Shown here piece by piece: positions 34,289 through 43,112 of a stretch of DNA of 64,000 nt. The stretch lies in contig CAYVIB010000022.1 in the NCBI GenBank assembly GCA_964451365.1, forward strand, positions 1 through 64,000, in the 5' to 3' direction. This stretch comes from CAYVIB01 sp964451365. GTDB taxonomy: Bacteria > Pseudomonadota > Gammaproteobacteria > Pseudomonadales > Cellvibrionaceae. The stretch's first letter is position 1. The number at the start of each line of letters is the position of its first letter. Both the position numbers and the translations under genes were made by a program. Under the pieces are notes generated by a model, which saw only the letters and a list, made by a program, of their open reading frames with translations, was not told where the DNA came from and did no database searches.

Positions 34289-35428
34289 CTATTGGCCTTG
34301 CTTGAAATTAACAACGTCGACTGGCTGGACCTGGTCGCCCATGTTGTTGCCAAACGCGTTACGTTGGTAGGTAATGACGGCGGCCAGTTCCACCGGCGTC
34401 AACTGCTCGCCGAAGGCCTGCATCGCTGTACCAGGCACACCGTTGATAACCACATCAAGGTGCGCGGCGAGTTCACCCGTGGCCACCGGGCTACCGGCAA
34501 TTGCCGGGAACGCGCCGGCTATGCCCTTACCATCCAGTTGGTGACAGGCGGCACAACGCGCGGTGTAAACCTGCTGGCCCTGGGCGTAAAGTTCATCAAA
34601 GGAAAGCGTTTGTTTGGCGGCCTCGGCAATTGCCAGTGCCGCTTCGCGTTTCTCCGCCAGCCAGGCATCGTACTCCGCCGGCTCAACCGCATGGACTTCA
34701 ATCGGCATAAAACCGTGATCCTTACCGCAGAGCTCGGCACACTGGCCACGGTAAACGCCGGGTTCTTCAACATAGGTCCAGGCTTCGTTTACGTAACCGG
34801 GGATTGCGTCGCGCTTGACCGCCAGATCGGGCACCCACCAGCTATGGATGACATCCGCGGCGGTTACCAGAAAACGTACTTTTTTGCCTGTGGGGATATA
34901 AAGAGGCTCGTCCACTTCCAGCAAATAGTGCTCACCTTTTTCAGCCTGACCACGGATTTGCTCCTGAGCCGTTCCCAGATTGGAAAAGAAAACCACGTCC
35001 TGGCCGAGATACTCGTATTTCCACTTCCACTGATAACCGGTGACGAGAATATCCACTTCGGAATTTTCCGTGTCGTAGATATCCTTGAGTGTGCTGGTTG
35101 CGGGAACCGCCATGCCCACCAGGATCAGCGCGGGGATAATGGTCCACACCAGCTCCAGGGTGACACTCTCATGAAAATTAGCGGCCTTTACACCACGTGA
35201 CTTGCGGTGAAGGTACATGCTCACAAACATAGCGCCGAACACCAGCACGCCAATAACGCAGCATATGTAAAATATCAGCATATGCAGGTCGTAAACATCC
35301 TTACTGACAGACGTTACGCCCTCGGTCATATTTAACTGCCATTCGTTCGCTCCCGCCAATGATGGCAATACCACCAATGTAAAAGCACCAAATAGCAGAG
35401 CGAGCGACCGCTTGGAAATACTTAACAT
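34289..35428 (-). CDS. coxB: Cytochrome c oxidase subunit II with fused cytochrome c domain (caa3 type)
   Basis: The 379-residue subunit has a signal peptide, two membrane helices (about 45-70 and 88-110) and a cupredoxin domain. The CuA set is His195, Cys230, Glu232, Cys234, His238 and Met241 (CAELCGKDHGFM). A C-terminal cytochrome c domain (about 280-360) carries RCAACHQ (heme site 292-296). The fusion makes this a caa3-type enzyme, as in Pseudomonas. It is the first gene of the unit. GGAGATGGGG precedes the ATG. Confidence 0.97.
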   Translation of the reverse strand: MLSISKRSLALLFGAFTLVVLPSLAGANEWQLNMTEGVTSVSKDVYDLHMLIFYICCVIGVLVFGAMFVSMYLHRKSRGVKAANFHESVTLELVWTIIPALILVGMAVPATSTLKDIYDTENSEVDILVTGYQWKWKYEYLGQDVVFFSNLGTAQEQIRGQAEKGEHYLLEVDEPLYIPTGKKVRFLVTAADVIHSWWVPDLAVKRDAIPGYVNEAWTYVEEPGVYRGQCAELCGKDHGFMPIEVHAVEPAEYDAWLAEKREAALAIAEAAKQTLSFDELYAQGQQVYTARCAACHQLDGKGIAGAFPAIAGSPVATGELAAHLDVVINGVPGTAMQAFGEQLTPVELAAVITYQRNAFGNNMGDQVQPVDVVNFKQGQ

Positions 35429-35779
35429 CGCCCCATCTCCGTTACGATTTAGGTTTTAATTTGAAAAAATAGTTATTGGGTAATAGCCTGGCCGATGAAA
35501 ACCAACTGGATTGACCATACTGTTTGGCAGGGCAGCTTGACCGCCTGCCGGTAGCGGACCCGGAACCCCCAGATCATTTGCCCGATGCCTGTTATTCCCC
35601 CGCAAGCGATGAAAGCCAAGAGCTTTCAACACCATCACCCACAAGGAGTAGGTGTGGTCTATTACCGAAGGCCGGCATTATAACGGTAGCCGAAGCAATA
35701 AAGTAAGTGCTGAAAACATTTGCAGCCAAAATATCAATACCTTTCCTAAGGACTTAATGCAAAGCTGCCAATATCACCT
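35429..35779. other. Divergent control region between coxB and a MATE gene
   Basis: These 351 bp hold no gene I can support. It must contain the coxB promoter and probably that of the MATE gene. The one structure I see is a short hairpin GAAAGC/GCTTTC (35611-35616/35622-35627). No convincing operator was recognised. Confidence 0.5.
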
Positions 35780-37114
35780 ATGATTAAAGGTTACCTTTCG
35801 CGCCAACTGCCCCACGGACAGGCGTTCCGCCTGGCCTGGCCTATGATACTGGCGAATATATCCACCCCCACAATGGGTCTGGTGGACACCGCCATGCTGG
35901 GGCACCTGGACAGTGCCCGGTTTATGGGCGCCGTGGCAATAGGCGCCAATGTCCTGGCATTTATGTTCTGGGTGTTCGCCTTCCTGCGCATGGGAACGAC
36001 GAGTCTGGCGGGAAGGGCGTTTGGCGCGGAAAACGTCCTTGAGGTGCTCGGCCAATTGTTTCGGAATTCAGCCATTGCCGTCACCCTGGGTTTGCTTATT
36101 ATCGCGCTGCAGTTCATTACCATCCCGCTGGCCATGAAATTGATGGCACCCGAAATGGAACTTCGGGCGCTGGCATCAAGCTACTGCCATATCCGCATCC
36201 ATTCGGCCCCGGCCGTGCTGGTGACGTATGTAATCATTGGCTGGTTTATAGGTCTTCATAACACCCGAATTCCACTGCTGATTACCGTAAGCGCCAATCT
36301 ACTCAATATCGCCCTCGACTACCTCTTTATTATGGAACTGGGGTGGGAGAGCGATGGCGCCGCAATTGCCTCTTTGACGGCGGAATATTTTGCCCTGTTA
36401 CTGGGCGTCATTTCCGTCGCGGGTTACTTGCATAAAGCCGGATGGCGGCTCACCCGACCGATCCGCTACTTTGAGCATGTGCAATGGCGGGCATTGTTCA
36501 ATTTCAATTCGGACCTTTTTATACGGACCAGCATCTTATTATTTGTATTTAATTTTTTTACCGCCCAAAGCGCGGACCTGGGGCAATATGTCCTGGCGGC
36601 CAACGCCATTATCATGCAGTTGGTAATGTTTACCTCGCTCGCGCTGGATGGTTACGCTCATGCAGCCGAAACAATGATCGCCCGCGCGACGGGTGCCAGA
36701 AGTTCCGCTTCCTTTTACCGGGCATCCGCGGCCACAACGGTCGCCGCCGTTGGCATTGCACTGGTGTTGTCGGGATCGTTCTGGCTGTCAAGCGGGATTA
36801 TCGGATCGCTGATGAGCGACTTGCCGGCGGTGAGGCAAACCCTGAGTGCCTACACCATCTGGCTATACCTGTTACCACTGACGAGCGTCTGGTGTTATTT
36901 ACTGGACGGGATTTTTATTGGCGCTGGCAAAACCCGGATTATGCGCAATTATATGCTTATAGCGGTGCTATTAATTTTTATACCTTTATGGTGGCTTTTG
37001 CGGCCACTAAATAACCACGGTTTATGGGCGGCGTTCACAGTTTTTAACTTTTTTCGTGGCGTTTCGCTCGGGTTCGCCTACCTGAGGCTTTCCGCTTCGA
37101 ACCGCTGGTTTTAA
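35780..37114 (+). CDS. MATE family efflux transporter (DinF subgroup)
   Basis: The 444-residue protein has twelve predicted helices in two related halves. The family start LAWPMILANISTPTMGLVDTAMLGH has its Pro and Asp, and FLRMGTTSLAGRAFG follows. MATE proteins export cationic or other small molecules against Na+ or H+. The DinF subgroup is suggested by the early sequence and length. The substrate is unknown. It appears to be a single-gene unit. Confidence 0.9.
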   Translation: MIKGYLSRQLPHGQAFRLAWPMILANISTPTMGLVDTAMLGHLDSARFMGAVAIGANVLAFMFWVFAFLRMGTTSLAGRAFGAENVLEVLGQLFRNSAIAVTLGLLIIALQFITIPLAMKLMAPEMELRALASSYCHIRIHSAPAVLVTYVIIGWFIGLHNTRIPLLITVSANLLNIALDYLFIMELGWESDGAAIASLTAEYFALLLGVISVAGYLHKAGWRLTRPIRYFEHVQWRALFNFNSDLFIRTSILLFVFNFFTAQSADLGQYVLAANAIIMQLVMFTSLALDGYAHAAETMIARATGARSSASFYRASAATTVAAVGIALVLSGSFWLSSGIIGSLMSDLPAVRQTLSAYTIWLYLLPLTSVWCYLLDGIFIGAGKTRIMRNYMLIAVLLIFIPLWWLLRPLNNHGLWAAFTVFNFFRGVSLGFAYLRLSASNRWF

Positions 37115-37328
37115 ATCTGGATTCGATAGAGCATAAGCAGTTTGCTGCTTAGTATTTTGTCATCTATCGCCTTGTAATCAGGGAAATATGGTTTACTTTA
37201 AATAGCAGAGCATCTGCATTCCAAAGGAACCTCGTATTGAGTCCTGCAGCCGCTATCTTATGATGTACAAAAATTCCAAGAACCAATCAACAAGAATGTA
37301 GGCGCTTAGGCTTATTTGACCATTACGA

Positions 37329-38006
37329 ATGAGTGAGCAACGTATTTTGCAGATTCGAGAATCCATAGCTGTAGCTCGAAAAACAGAAGCTGAAAAACAT
37401 ACCCTGGAGTACTACCTGAAGGACAGGCTGCCCAGCCTGCACCATTCCATTACACTGCCTGAAGAAAACCCGCACCAGGCATTACTGGAATTTGTCATAC
37501 GTTATATCGAGCATGTGCCGGATTTTATCGAAGCGCTGGTCGAACTTACCCAGGATGCCGGCATTTACGATTACGCCAAGACGTTCATCGCTATTGCCGA
37601 AGATTATTTCCTTAAACCGCGCGAGTTAATGAACGAGCGGTCAGGAATGCAACTGTTAATAGACGAAGCTTACCTGGCCCACCGCTTGATCGAGGAAATC
37701 AACGACCGGATTACATTGGTTTGCGGTATTCCCCTGGCGCCACTCGATACCACACTTTCAAACATTATCGTGCACGATATTCTCGGCGAAGAATTTGCCA
37801 ACCAGTTGGACCTGGCGGTGCACTACGCCATAGAGGCTTTGTTTAACACCGATTCGCTGTTGCGGGATGATAACTTCAAGAATTATGTCAACAAGCACAA
37901 GTACAACGGCTGGGACGAGGTAAAAAAACGCTGGCCCTGCCTGGCCGAGGATTCAGCCATTTCACTGAACCTGACGCACTCAACGATGAGTTCCTTTCTA
38001 CACTAA
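37329..38006 (+). CDS. Conserved protein of unknown function
   Basis: The 225-residue protein is soluble, acidic and predicted all-helical. It has no signal peptide, membrane segment or catalytic motif that I recognise. The middle part (YAKTFIAIAEDYFLKP, GMQLLIDEAYLAHRLIEEIND) looks like a structured helical bundle. Codon use is like the neighbours. It is convergent with yheV and stands alone after the MATE gene. It is very likely a real gene, but I cannot assign a function. Confidence 0.75.
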   Translation: MSEQRILQIRESIAVARKTEAEKHTLEYYLKDRLPSLHHSITLPEENPHQALLEFVIRYIEHVPDFIEALVELTQDAGIYDYAKTFIAIAEDYFLKPRELMNERSGMQLLIDEAYLAHRLIEEINDRITLVCGIPLAPLDTTLSNIIVHDILGEEFANQLDLAVHYAIEALFNTDSLLRDDNFKNYVNKHKYNGWDEVKKRWPCLAEDSAISLNLTHSTMSSFLH

Positions 38007-38055
38007 CACTGCCGTAACTTATTAGTGGCTCGGTCTTTTTTACCCGCGGCCAAGC

Positions 38056-38307
38056 TCATTTTTCCGGCTTCTCCTTCCCGCCTTCCGGAAATATCAGCAC
38101 CTGGGTTTCAGCGGCGATCTCTTCGCGGCTGCGATTAACGCGGGTATCGACTTCGCGAACCCGCTGCTCAAAAAACATCTCGTCCTTGAATCCACAACTG
38201 ACGCATTCACGGTATTTTTTTTCCCAATCCTGGTAGGTAACAATTTTATCTACCCCTGAACATTGGGGACAAACCGCCCCGGCAATAAAACGTTTTTTTA
38301 CTGTCAT
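38056..38307 (-). CDS. YheV-like putative zinc ribbon protein
   Basis: The 83-residue protein has two Cys pairs, CPQC (near 13-16) and CVSC (near 35-38), spaced as a zinc ribbon, followed by an acidic tail. It matches the DUF2387/YheV family, of unknown function. Its ATG overlaps the prlC stop (ATGA), so it is translated from the prlC message. Confidence 0.88.
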   Translation of the reverse strand: MTVKKRFIAGAVCPQCSGVDKIVTYQDWEKKYRECVSCGFKDEMFFEQRVREVDTRVNRSREEIAAETQVLIFPEGGKEKPEK

Positions 38308-40370
38308 GCCGCAATACCCGAATGCTTGAGCAGCGCTTCCGGTGAAGGTTCACGGCCGCGGAAATTTTTAAACAACTCCATCGCATCTTCCGAACCTCCT
38401 TTTTCCAGAATTTCGGTAAGAAACCGATAGCCGGTGGACTCGTCAAAAATGCCGTTCTCTTCAAATGCCGCGAATGCATCGGCGGACAACACTTCGGCCC
38501 ATTTATAACTGTAGTAGCCTGCCGCGTAACCGCCGGCAAAAATATGGGTAAAGCTGTTTTGAAACTTATTGAACCCGGGAGGGACCAGTACCGCCACCTG
38601 ATTTCGCACATCATCCAGAAGCTTCTGAATGCCGGTGAAATTTTCCGTTCCATACTCCATGTGCAAACGGAAGTCGAACAAGGCAAATTCCAGCTGCCGC
38701 ACCATTTGCATCGCCGCCTGGAAGTTTTTACTGGCCAGCATGTTATTCAGCAGGTCTTCCGGCAGGGGTTCACCGGTCTGGTAGTGACCGGACAGGAATT
38801 GCAGCACCTCCTTCTGCCAGCAAAAATTTTCCATAAACTGGCTCGGCAGTTCCACCGCATCCCAGGCGACGCCGTTAATTCCGCTAACGGCGGCAATATC
38901 AATTTTGGTCAGCATATGATGAAGACCGTGGCCGAATTCGTGAAACAATGTCGTTACTTCATTGTGGGTAAGCAATGCAGGCCTGTCGCCAACCGGACCA
39001 TTGAAATTGCAGATCAGAAACGCCACGGGAAGTTGCAGGCCTGCCCTTGTCTGCCGTCGCGCGCGGCAGTCCGCCATCCAGGCACCGCCGCGCTTTTTCG
39101 TTCGCGCGTATAAATCAAAATAAAAACTGGCAATGGCATTGCCGTCCTTAAAAATTTCGTAGTAGTGCGCGTCCGGGTGCCAGGTTTCCGCCTGCGAACT
39201 GGATTTTATTTCAAGGCCATAAAGTTTTTGCGCCACTGAAAACAAACCCTCAATTACCTTTTGCGCGGGAAAATATTGCCTTATCTCTTCCTGCGAAACC
39301 CGGAATTTGTGCTGTTTCAATTTTTCGGAATAATAAGGCACGTCCCACGCTTCCAGATTCTCCACCCCGAACTCATCCCGCGCGTAACTGCGCAATTCCT
39401 CCAGTTCCTTCTGTGCATGGGGGCGGGATTTTTCCGCCAGATCCGTCAAAAAACTCACCACCTGTTCAGTGGACTCCGCCATTTTGGGCGCGATGGAAAG
39501 TTCGGCATAGTTGTTAAAGCCCAGCAGCGCCGCCAGTTCCTGCCGCAACCCGAGGATTTTTTCCATCAGTTCCGTATTGTCCCACTTGCCCGCGTTGGGG
39601 CCCTGGTCGGATGCCCGCGTGGCGAAGGCGACGTACATTTCCCGCCGCAGTTCGCGGCTGTCGGCATAGGTCATAACATCGAGGTACACGGGGATATCGA
39701 GGGTAAATACATACCCTTGCAGCTTGCGGTCCCCAGCGGCTTTGCGCGCGGCAGAGATCGCCATTTCCGACAAGCCGGAGAGTTCGTTTTTATCGATAAT
39801 CTGTTTGCACCAACCCTGGGTGGCATCCAGTACATTGTTGGCAAACCGCGTGGTCAGACTGGAAAGTTCCTTGCGAATTTCTCCAAACCGCGCCTTGGCT
39901 TCCCCTTCCAGGGCGACGCCTGACAAGCGAAAATCCCGAATGGCATTGTTTACCACCTGTTGTTGCGACCGGGTCAACCCACTAAAGTCATCGCCGGCTT
40001 TTAGCTGCTCGTAGGCCTGGTACAAGGATTTATTCTGCCCAATGCGTGTCTCATAGGCAGTAAGTGCCTGTTGCGCCTCCTCGTAGGCTGCCCGCAATTC
40101 ATCGCTGTTCATAACGGAGTTAAGGTGGCTCACGGGCGCCCAGGCCTGTGCCAGCCGGTCATCGCGCTCTTCGATAGGCTCCACCAGGCTTTGCCAGCTC
40201 ACCTTTTCCAGCGCGTTCAACTGTTGTTCCAGCGCATTTTCGTTCTGTTCAACCAGGTCTTTTATGGCCGGTAAAACATGGTCCGCCGAAATGGAGGAAA
40301 ACGGCGGCAGGCGGTGCGGTTGCAAAAGTGGATTGGTCGTGGACGACTTGGTCATGGATAGTTTGGTCAT
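38304..40370 (-). CDS. prlC: Oligopeptidase A (M3 family)
   Basis: This cytosolic zinc peptidase degrades short peptides and cleaved signal peptides. The zinc site is FHEFGHGLHHM, and other M3 marks follow (GGYAAGYYSYKWAEVLSADAF). The start is unclear because a 15-bp tandem repeat creates two ATGs 15 bp apart (40370 and 40355), giving MTKLS MTKSS. I chose 40370, with AGGA upstream, for 688 residues. An in-frame ATG at 40433 would add 21 atypical residues and reach the divergent carbonic anhydrase gene. Confidence 0.94.
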   Translation of the reverse strand: MTKLSMTKSSTTNPLLQPHRLPPFSSISADHVLPAIKDLVEQNENALEQQLNALEKVSWQSLVEPIEERDDRLAQAWAPVSHLNSVMNSDELRAAYEEAQQALTAYETRIGQNKSLYQAYEQLKAGDDFSGLTRSQQQVVNNAIRDFRLSGVALEGEAKARFGEIRKELSSLTTRFANNVLDATQGWCKQIIDKNELSGLSEMAISAARKAAGDRKLQGYVFTLDIPVYLDVMTYADSRELRREMYVAFATRASDQGPNAGKWDNTELMEKILGLRQELAALLGFNNYAELSIAPKMAESTEQVVSFLTDLAEKSRPHAQKELEELRSYARDEFGVENLEAWDVPYYSEKLKQHKFRVSQEEIRQYFPAQKVIEGLFSVAQKLYGLEIKSSSQAETWHPDAHYYEIFKDGNAIASFYFDLYARTKKRGGAWMADCRARRQTRAGLQLPVAFLICNFNGPVGDRPALLTHNEVTTLFHEFGHGLHHMLTKIDIAAVSGINGVAWDAVELPSQFMENFCWQKEVLQFLSGHYQTGEPLPEDLLNNMLASKNFQAAMQMVRQLEFALFDFRLHMEYGTENFTGIQKLLDDVRNQVAVLVPPGFNKFQNSFTHIFAGGYAAGYYSYKWAEVLSADAFAAFEENGIFDESTGYRFLTEILEKGGSEDAMELFKNFRGREPSPEALLKHSGIAA

Positions 40371-40444
40371 GGATAGTTCGGTCCTGTTTAATGGATCACG
40401 TGTACTGCGTATCATACGTATTAACTTAGACAATGGAGGCGCTG

Positions 40445-41014
40445 ATGTTCGATTCCAATGACTTAAATCCCACTTCTTCCCGAATCCGGCCTTACAAAGG
40501 CGTACTACCCAAGTTGGGGGAGCGCGTTTATATCGATCCGGCGGCGGTGGTCATTGGTGAGGTGGAACTGGCGGACGATGTTTCCGTCTGGCCGGGCGCG
40601 GTGATTCGCGGCGACATGCACTACATCCGGGTGGGAGCGCGGACCAGTGTGCAGGACAATGCCGTGCTGCATATCACCCACGCCAGCGATTACAATCCCG
40701 GCGGCTGGCCGTTGATCATCGGCGAGGATGTCACCATTGGTCACCGCGCCTGCCTGCACGGCTGCAAAGTGGGCAATCGGGTGCTGGTGGGTATCGGAGC
40801 CACCATTCTGGATGGTGCCGTTGTTGAGGACGAAGTCATGGTCGCCGCCGGTGCCCTGGTGCCGCCGGGGAAAACACTGGAAAGCGGTTTCCTTTATGTG
40901 GGCAGCCCCTGTAAACCGGCGCGTCCGCTGAAAGAGTCGGAGCAGTCGTTCTTCACCTACTCCGCGAAAAACTATGTCAACCTGAAAAATGATTATCTGT
41001 TGGGGACTTTTTAA
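40445..41014 (+). CDS. Gamma carbonic anhydrase family protein (YrdA type)
   Basis: From the ATG at 40445, preceded by TGGAGG at 5 bp, the protein has 189 residues. It is a left-handed beta-helix trimer former with the hexapeptide repeat pattern and metal histidines in VLHITHASD and GHRACLHGC. The N-terminal arginine region WPGAVIRGDMHYIRVG is typical. It is a zinc or iron hydratase-like enzyme; true carbonic anhydrase activity in this subgroup is often unproven. It is divergent from prlC, as in Pseudomonas. Confidence 0.9.
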   Translation: MFDSNDLNPTSSRIRPYKGVLPKLGERVYIDPAAVVIGEVELADDVSVWPGAVIRGDMHYIRVGARTSVQDNAVLHITHASDYNPGGWPLIIGEDVTIGHRACLHGCKVGNRVLVGIGATILDGAVVEDEVMVAAGALVPPGKTLESGFLYVGSPCKPARPLKESEQSFFTYSAKNYVNLKNDYLLGTF

Positions 41015-41060
41015 TATAAGCATTTCGGTCAGTTTCACCGATTATCCAAACAAATAAACC

Positions 41061-41330
41061 TAGGGCCTGTTAACACTAATTCGGTTGTCGCTGTTGTGCC
41101 TAAAAAGCCGCCAATCTAGGCGCGAGGAGTGTGGTTTGGTCATTCCAAATGAGCGACGAGCAACGACGAGTGGCGGCTTTTTAGGCACAACCCGAAGGGC
41201 TGGGGCCATTTTTCCGCCCAGCGGCGTTATCAGTCGCTTATGTAGAATGACTACACTACGCTCCTTCTGCCTTGCTGGACGAAAAAATGGCCTCCAGCAG
41301 CGATAACCGAATTAGTGTTAACAGGCCCTA
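41061..41330. mobile_element. MITE-like foldback element with perfect 26-bp terminal inverted repeats
   Basis: The ends, 41061-41086 and 41305-41330, are perfect inverted repeats starting TAGGGCCTGTTAACACTAAT. The similarity runs 36 bp inward with two mismatches. Inside are a perfect 21-bp inverted repeat (41093-41113 and 41171-41191), an imperfect one of about 30 bp (near 41125-41154 and 41231-41261), and GGCCATTTTT-type arms near 41207 and 41290. No transposase is present. The outer TA on each side could be a target duplication, as for IS630/mariner-derived elements, but it is part of the repeat, so this is not proven. Only one copy is in the window. Confidence 0.8.
41093..41191. repeat. 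Internal 21-bp inverted repeat of the foldback element
   Basis: 41093-41113 and 41171-41191 are exact reverse complements (starting GTTGTGCCTAAAAAGCC) with a 57-bp loop. Transcribed, it would form a long hairpin. Confidence 0.9.
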
Positions 41331-41338
41331 ATATAGAC

Positions 41339-41364
41339 GCAACTTTATAATCCCTTGATTCGTA
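41339..41364 (+). promoter_or_regulatory. Candidate ECF-type promoter of the sigma factor gene
   Basis: GCAACTTT (41339-41346), a 14-bp spacer and CGTA (41361-41364) lie about 60 bp before the sigma factor ATG. The AAC in the -35 and CGT in the -10 are typical of ECF promoters. The same motif with the same spacing lies before the 687-residue lipoprotein gene (49278-49253), suggesting autoregulation and a shared regulon. It begins 9 bp after the foldback element. Confidence 0.55.
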
Positions 41365-41425
41365 TTTAAACAATAACAGGCGGATCGGAACGTCAAACCA
41401 AAGAAACCGGAAAATTACCCTGGGT

Positions 41426-42004
41426 ATGGATTCGAAAGACGAAGAACTCGTGTCGCTGATTGCACGCTGCGCCATCCGGGATCAAACTGCGCTCAAGCAG
41501 CTTGTGGACCGGCTTGGCCCGTACCTGAATGCCGTGGCATTCCGGATCATGAAGACGGAGGACCTGAGTAATGATGTCCTGCAGGAGGCGTTTGTCCAGA
41601 TATGGACCAACGCGGCATCCTATCGCCCCGACAAGTCCAGGCCGCTCACCTGGATGACGAGCATTGTGCGGTACCGGGCGCTGGATCGACTGGAAAGGGA
41701 GAAGAAGCATCAGGACAGGATACATACAGAGGATGGCGACGATCCACTTGATCGGATAGAAAGCGACGCAAGCCCGGACGGTGAAGTGCAGACCGGTCAG
41801 GAGCGGTCACATATCGAGGGCTGCCTGGAAGAACTGAATGAGAAAGTTGGGACGGCAATCAGGCTGGCCTATATTGAAGGTTATTCAAGAGAGGAAATCG
41901 CAGGGCGATTTCGAACAAATGCCAACACGGTGAAGTCCTGGCTGCGCCGTGGGGCGGAAAGGTTGAAACAATGTCTGGAAGCGAAACTACAAATAAGCCA
42001 CTAA
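41426..42004 (+). CDS. ECF-family RNA polymerase sigma factor
   Basis: The 192-residue protein has sigma region 2 (DLSNDVLQEAFVQIWTNAASY, then TWMTSIVRYRALDRLERE). A charged linker follows, then sigma region 4 (YIEGYSREEIAGRFRTNANTVKSWLRRGAERLKQCL). The type resembles SigK/RpoE-like ECF factors with membrane anti-sigma partners. The next gene overlaps by 34 bp and encodes such a partner. A promoter motif like that of the heme lipoprotein gene at 49216 suggests that the surface heme proteins are its targets (inference). Confidence 0.92.
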   Translation: MDSKDEELVSLIARCAIRDQTALKQLVDRLGPYLNAVAFRIMKTEDLSNDVLQEAFVQIWTNAASYRPDKSRPLTWMTSIVRYRALDRLEREKKHQDRIHTEDGDDPLDRIESDASPDGEVQTGQERSHIEGCLEELNEKVGTAIRLAYIEGYSREEIAGRFRTNANTVKSWLRRGAERLKQCLEAKLQISH

Positions 42005-42714
42005 GCCCCGAGGGGTTGGCGTTTGAGTATGTAGCCGGCACGCTGCCCGCTTCCGAACGTGCCGAATTCGAGCGCCGATTGCTTGACGATGCCGAACTGC
42101 GCGAGCAGGTGGCGTTTTGGGAAGAACAGCTCCAGCCCCTGCACGCGAATGAGGAGGAGTTGCCCCCGAAAGACGATCTCTGGAACCGGATTTCGGCCCA
42201 AATCAATCCGGCACCACCGCCGACACCTGAAACCGGCGGCGGCTTTTCCTGGGCCGCCCTGTTGCAGTGGGGGGCGCCGACCCTGGCCGCCATCGTTCTG
42301 GCGGTGGTATTGATTGGCTACTATCCCAAAACCGTGGATACCACAGCGGCGATTCCGGATTATGTAGCGGTATTGACCGATGAGAGCGGCAACGCGCTGC
42401 TAACCGCGCTCACCACCGGGGACGGGAACAGTATGTACCTGAAGTGGGAAGAGCAGCTCACGATTCCGTCCGAAAAAAGCGTGCAGCTTTGGGCAGTTTC
42501 CAAGCGGGATGGCCAGACGCGGCCGCTTGCCGTTTTTTCCAATACGCAGGTCCGGCAACTGGTGCTGGATGAAGCGGAATGGCGGCTGGTGACAGACTCG
42601 TCCTTCCTGCTGTTGACCGAGGAGGAGGAGGGCGGCTCGCCATTGGATGAGCCCAGTGAAGACCTGCTTGCCAAAGGGGTTTGTGTTCGGTTTAGCAAGG
42701 ATGCGGCGATTTAG
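41971..42714 (+). CDS. Membrane anti-sigma factor (RskA-like)
   Basis: The 247-residue protein has an N-terminal cytoplasmic domain (about 1-85) with the anti-sigma helix pattern EYVAGTLPASERAEFERRL. One membrane helix (about 96-116) and an extracytoplasmic domain of the RskA/anti-sigma-K type (AVLTDESGNALLTALTT, VQLWAVSKRDGQTRPLAVF) follow. No HxxxCxxC zinc motif is present. It overlaps the sigma gene, so both are made together; it should hold the sigma at the membrane until a signal arrives. Confidence 0.88.
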   Translation: MSGSETTNKPLSPEGLAFEYVAGTLPASERAEFERRLLDDAELREQVAFWEEQLQPLHANEEELPPKDDLWNRISAQINPAPPPTPETGGGFSWAALLQWGAPTLAAIVLAVVLIGYYPKTVDTTAAIPDYVAVLTDESGNALLTALTTGDGNSMYLKWEEQLTIPSEKSVQLWAVSKRDGQTRPLAVFSNTQVRQLVLDEAEWRLVTDSSFLLLTEEEEGGSPLDEPSEDLLAKGVCVRFSKDAAI

Positions 42715-43112
42715 TTTAAGTGTTTAAGTCGCTTCGATAGCATCTGTCCAAGCCCTGGCCCGCTTCAGAGCTTCACAATGCGTCCGGGAGTGCCGGCCAC
42801 TGTGCGCACTTCGTGTAGACTCCCTCACTGCCGTCCCGGCAGTGGGGGTCCGTCACAACCGCTGAATCCCTTCGCTTCGTGCCATTATCATAAATTCACG
42901 GGCAAATCTCCCATAAATCACTTGCCAATACTTGTTTGCCCCTGCTCCTTCACGTTATCTTTACCGCTTAAGTTCTAGTTTCCCATGCGCCTTTTTTTGG
43001 CGCCTGATTCCTACTCCGGCACATCCGGAAAACCTGTATCACAAGTTCTCCAGCGATTGTTTGTTTGATTGGTTTTCTCGCTGGCAATTACAAAAAAGCA
43101 GATACAAAGCAC
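42715..43112. other. Non-coding interval with hairpins before the leucine-rich protein gene
   Basis: About 400 bp without a supported gene. It holds a 12-bp hairpin with a 3-base loop (42822-42848; core CACTGCCG/CGGCAGTG at 42826-42844) and GCGCC-T7-GGCGC (42987-43003). Neither is a normal terminator. The first could still mark the end of the sigma operon or be a REP-like unit. Confidence 0.5.

Noticed and set aside
32755..34305. A 516-codon open frame on the + strand opposite coxA
   Set aside because: It mirrors coxA almost exactly, has low-complexity His/Gln/Arg-rich content and no family features. It is a shadow of the conserved coxA codons.
41085..41306. A 73-codon frame inside the foldback element
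   Set aside because: It lies wholly within the inverted repeat unit and has no protein features.
41061..41330. Attachment site or integron element
   Set aside because: No integrase, tRNA or attC core sites are nearby; the terminal inverted repeats fit a foldback/MITE element better.
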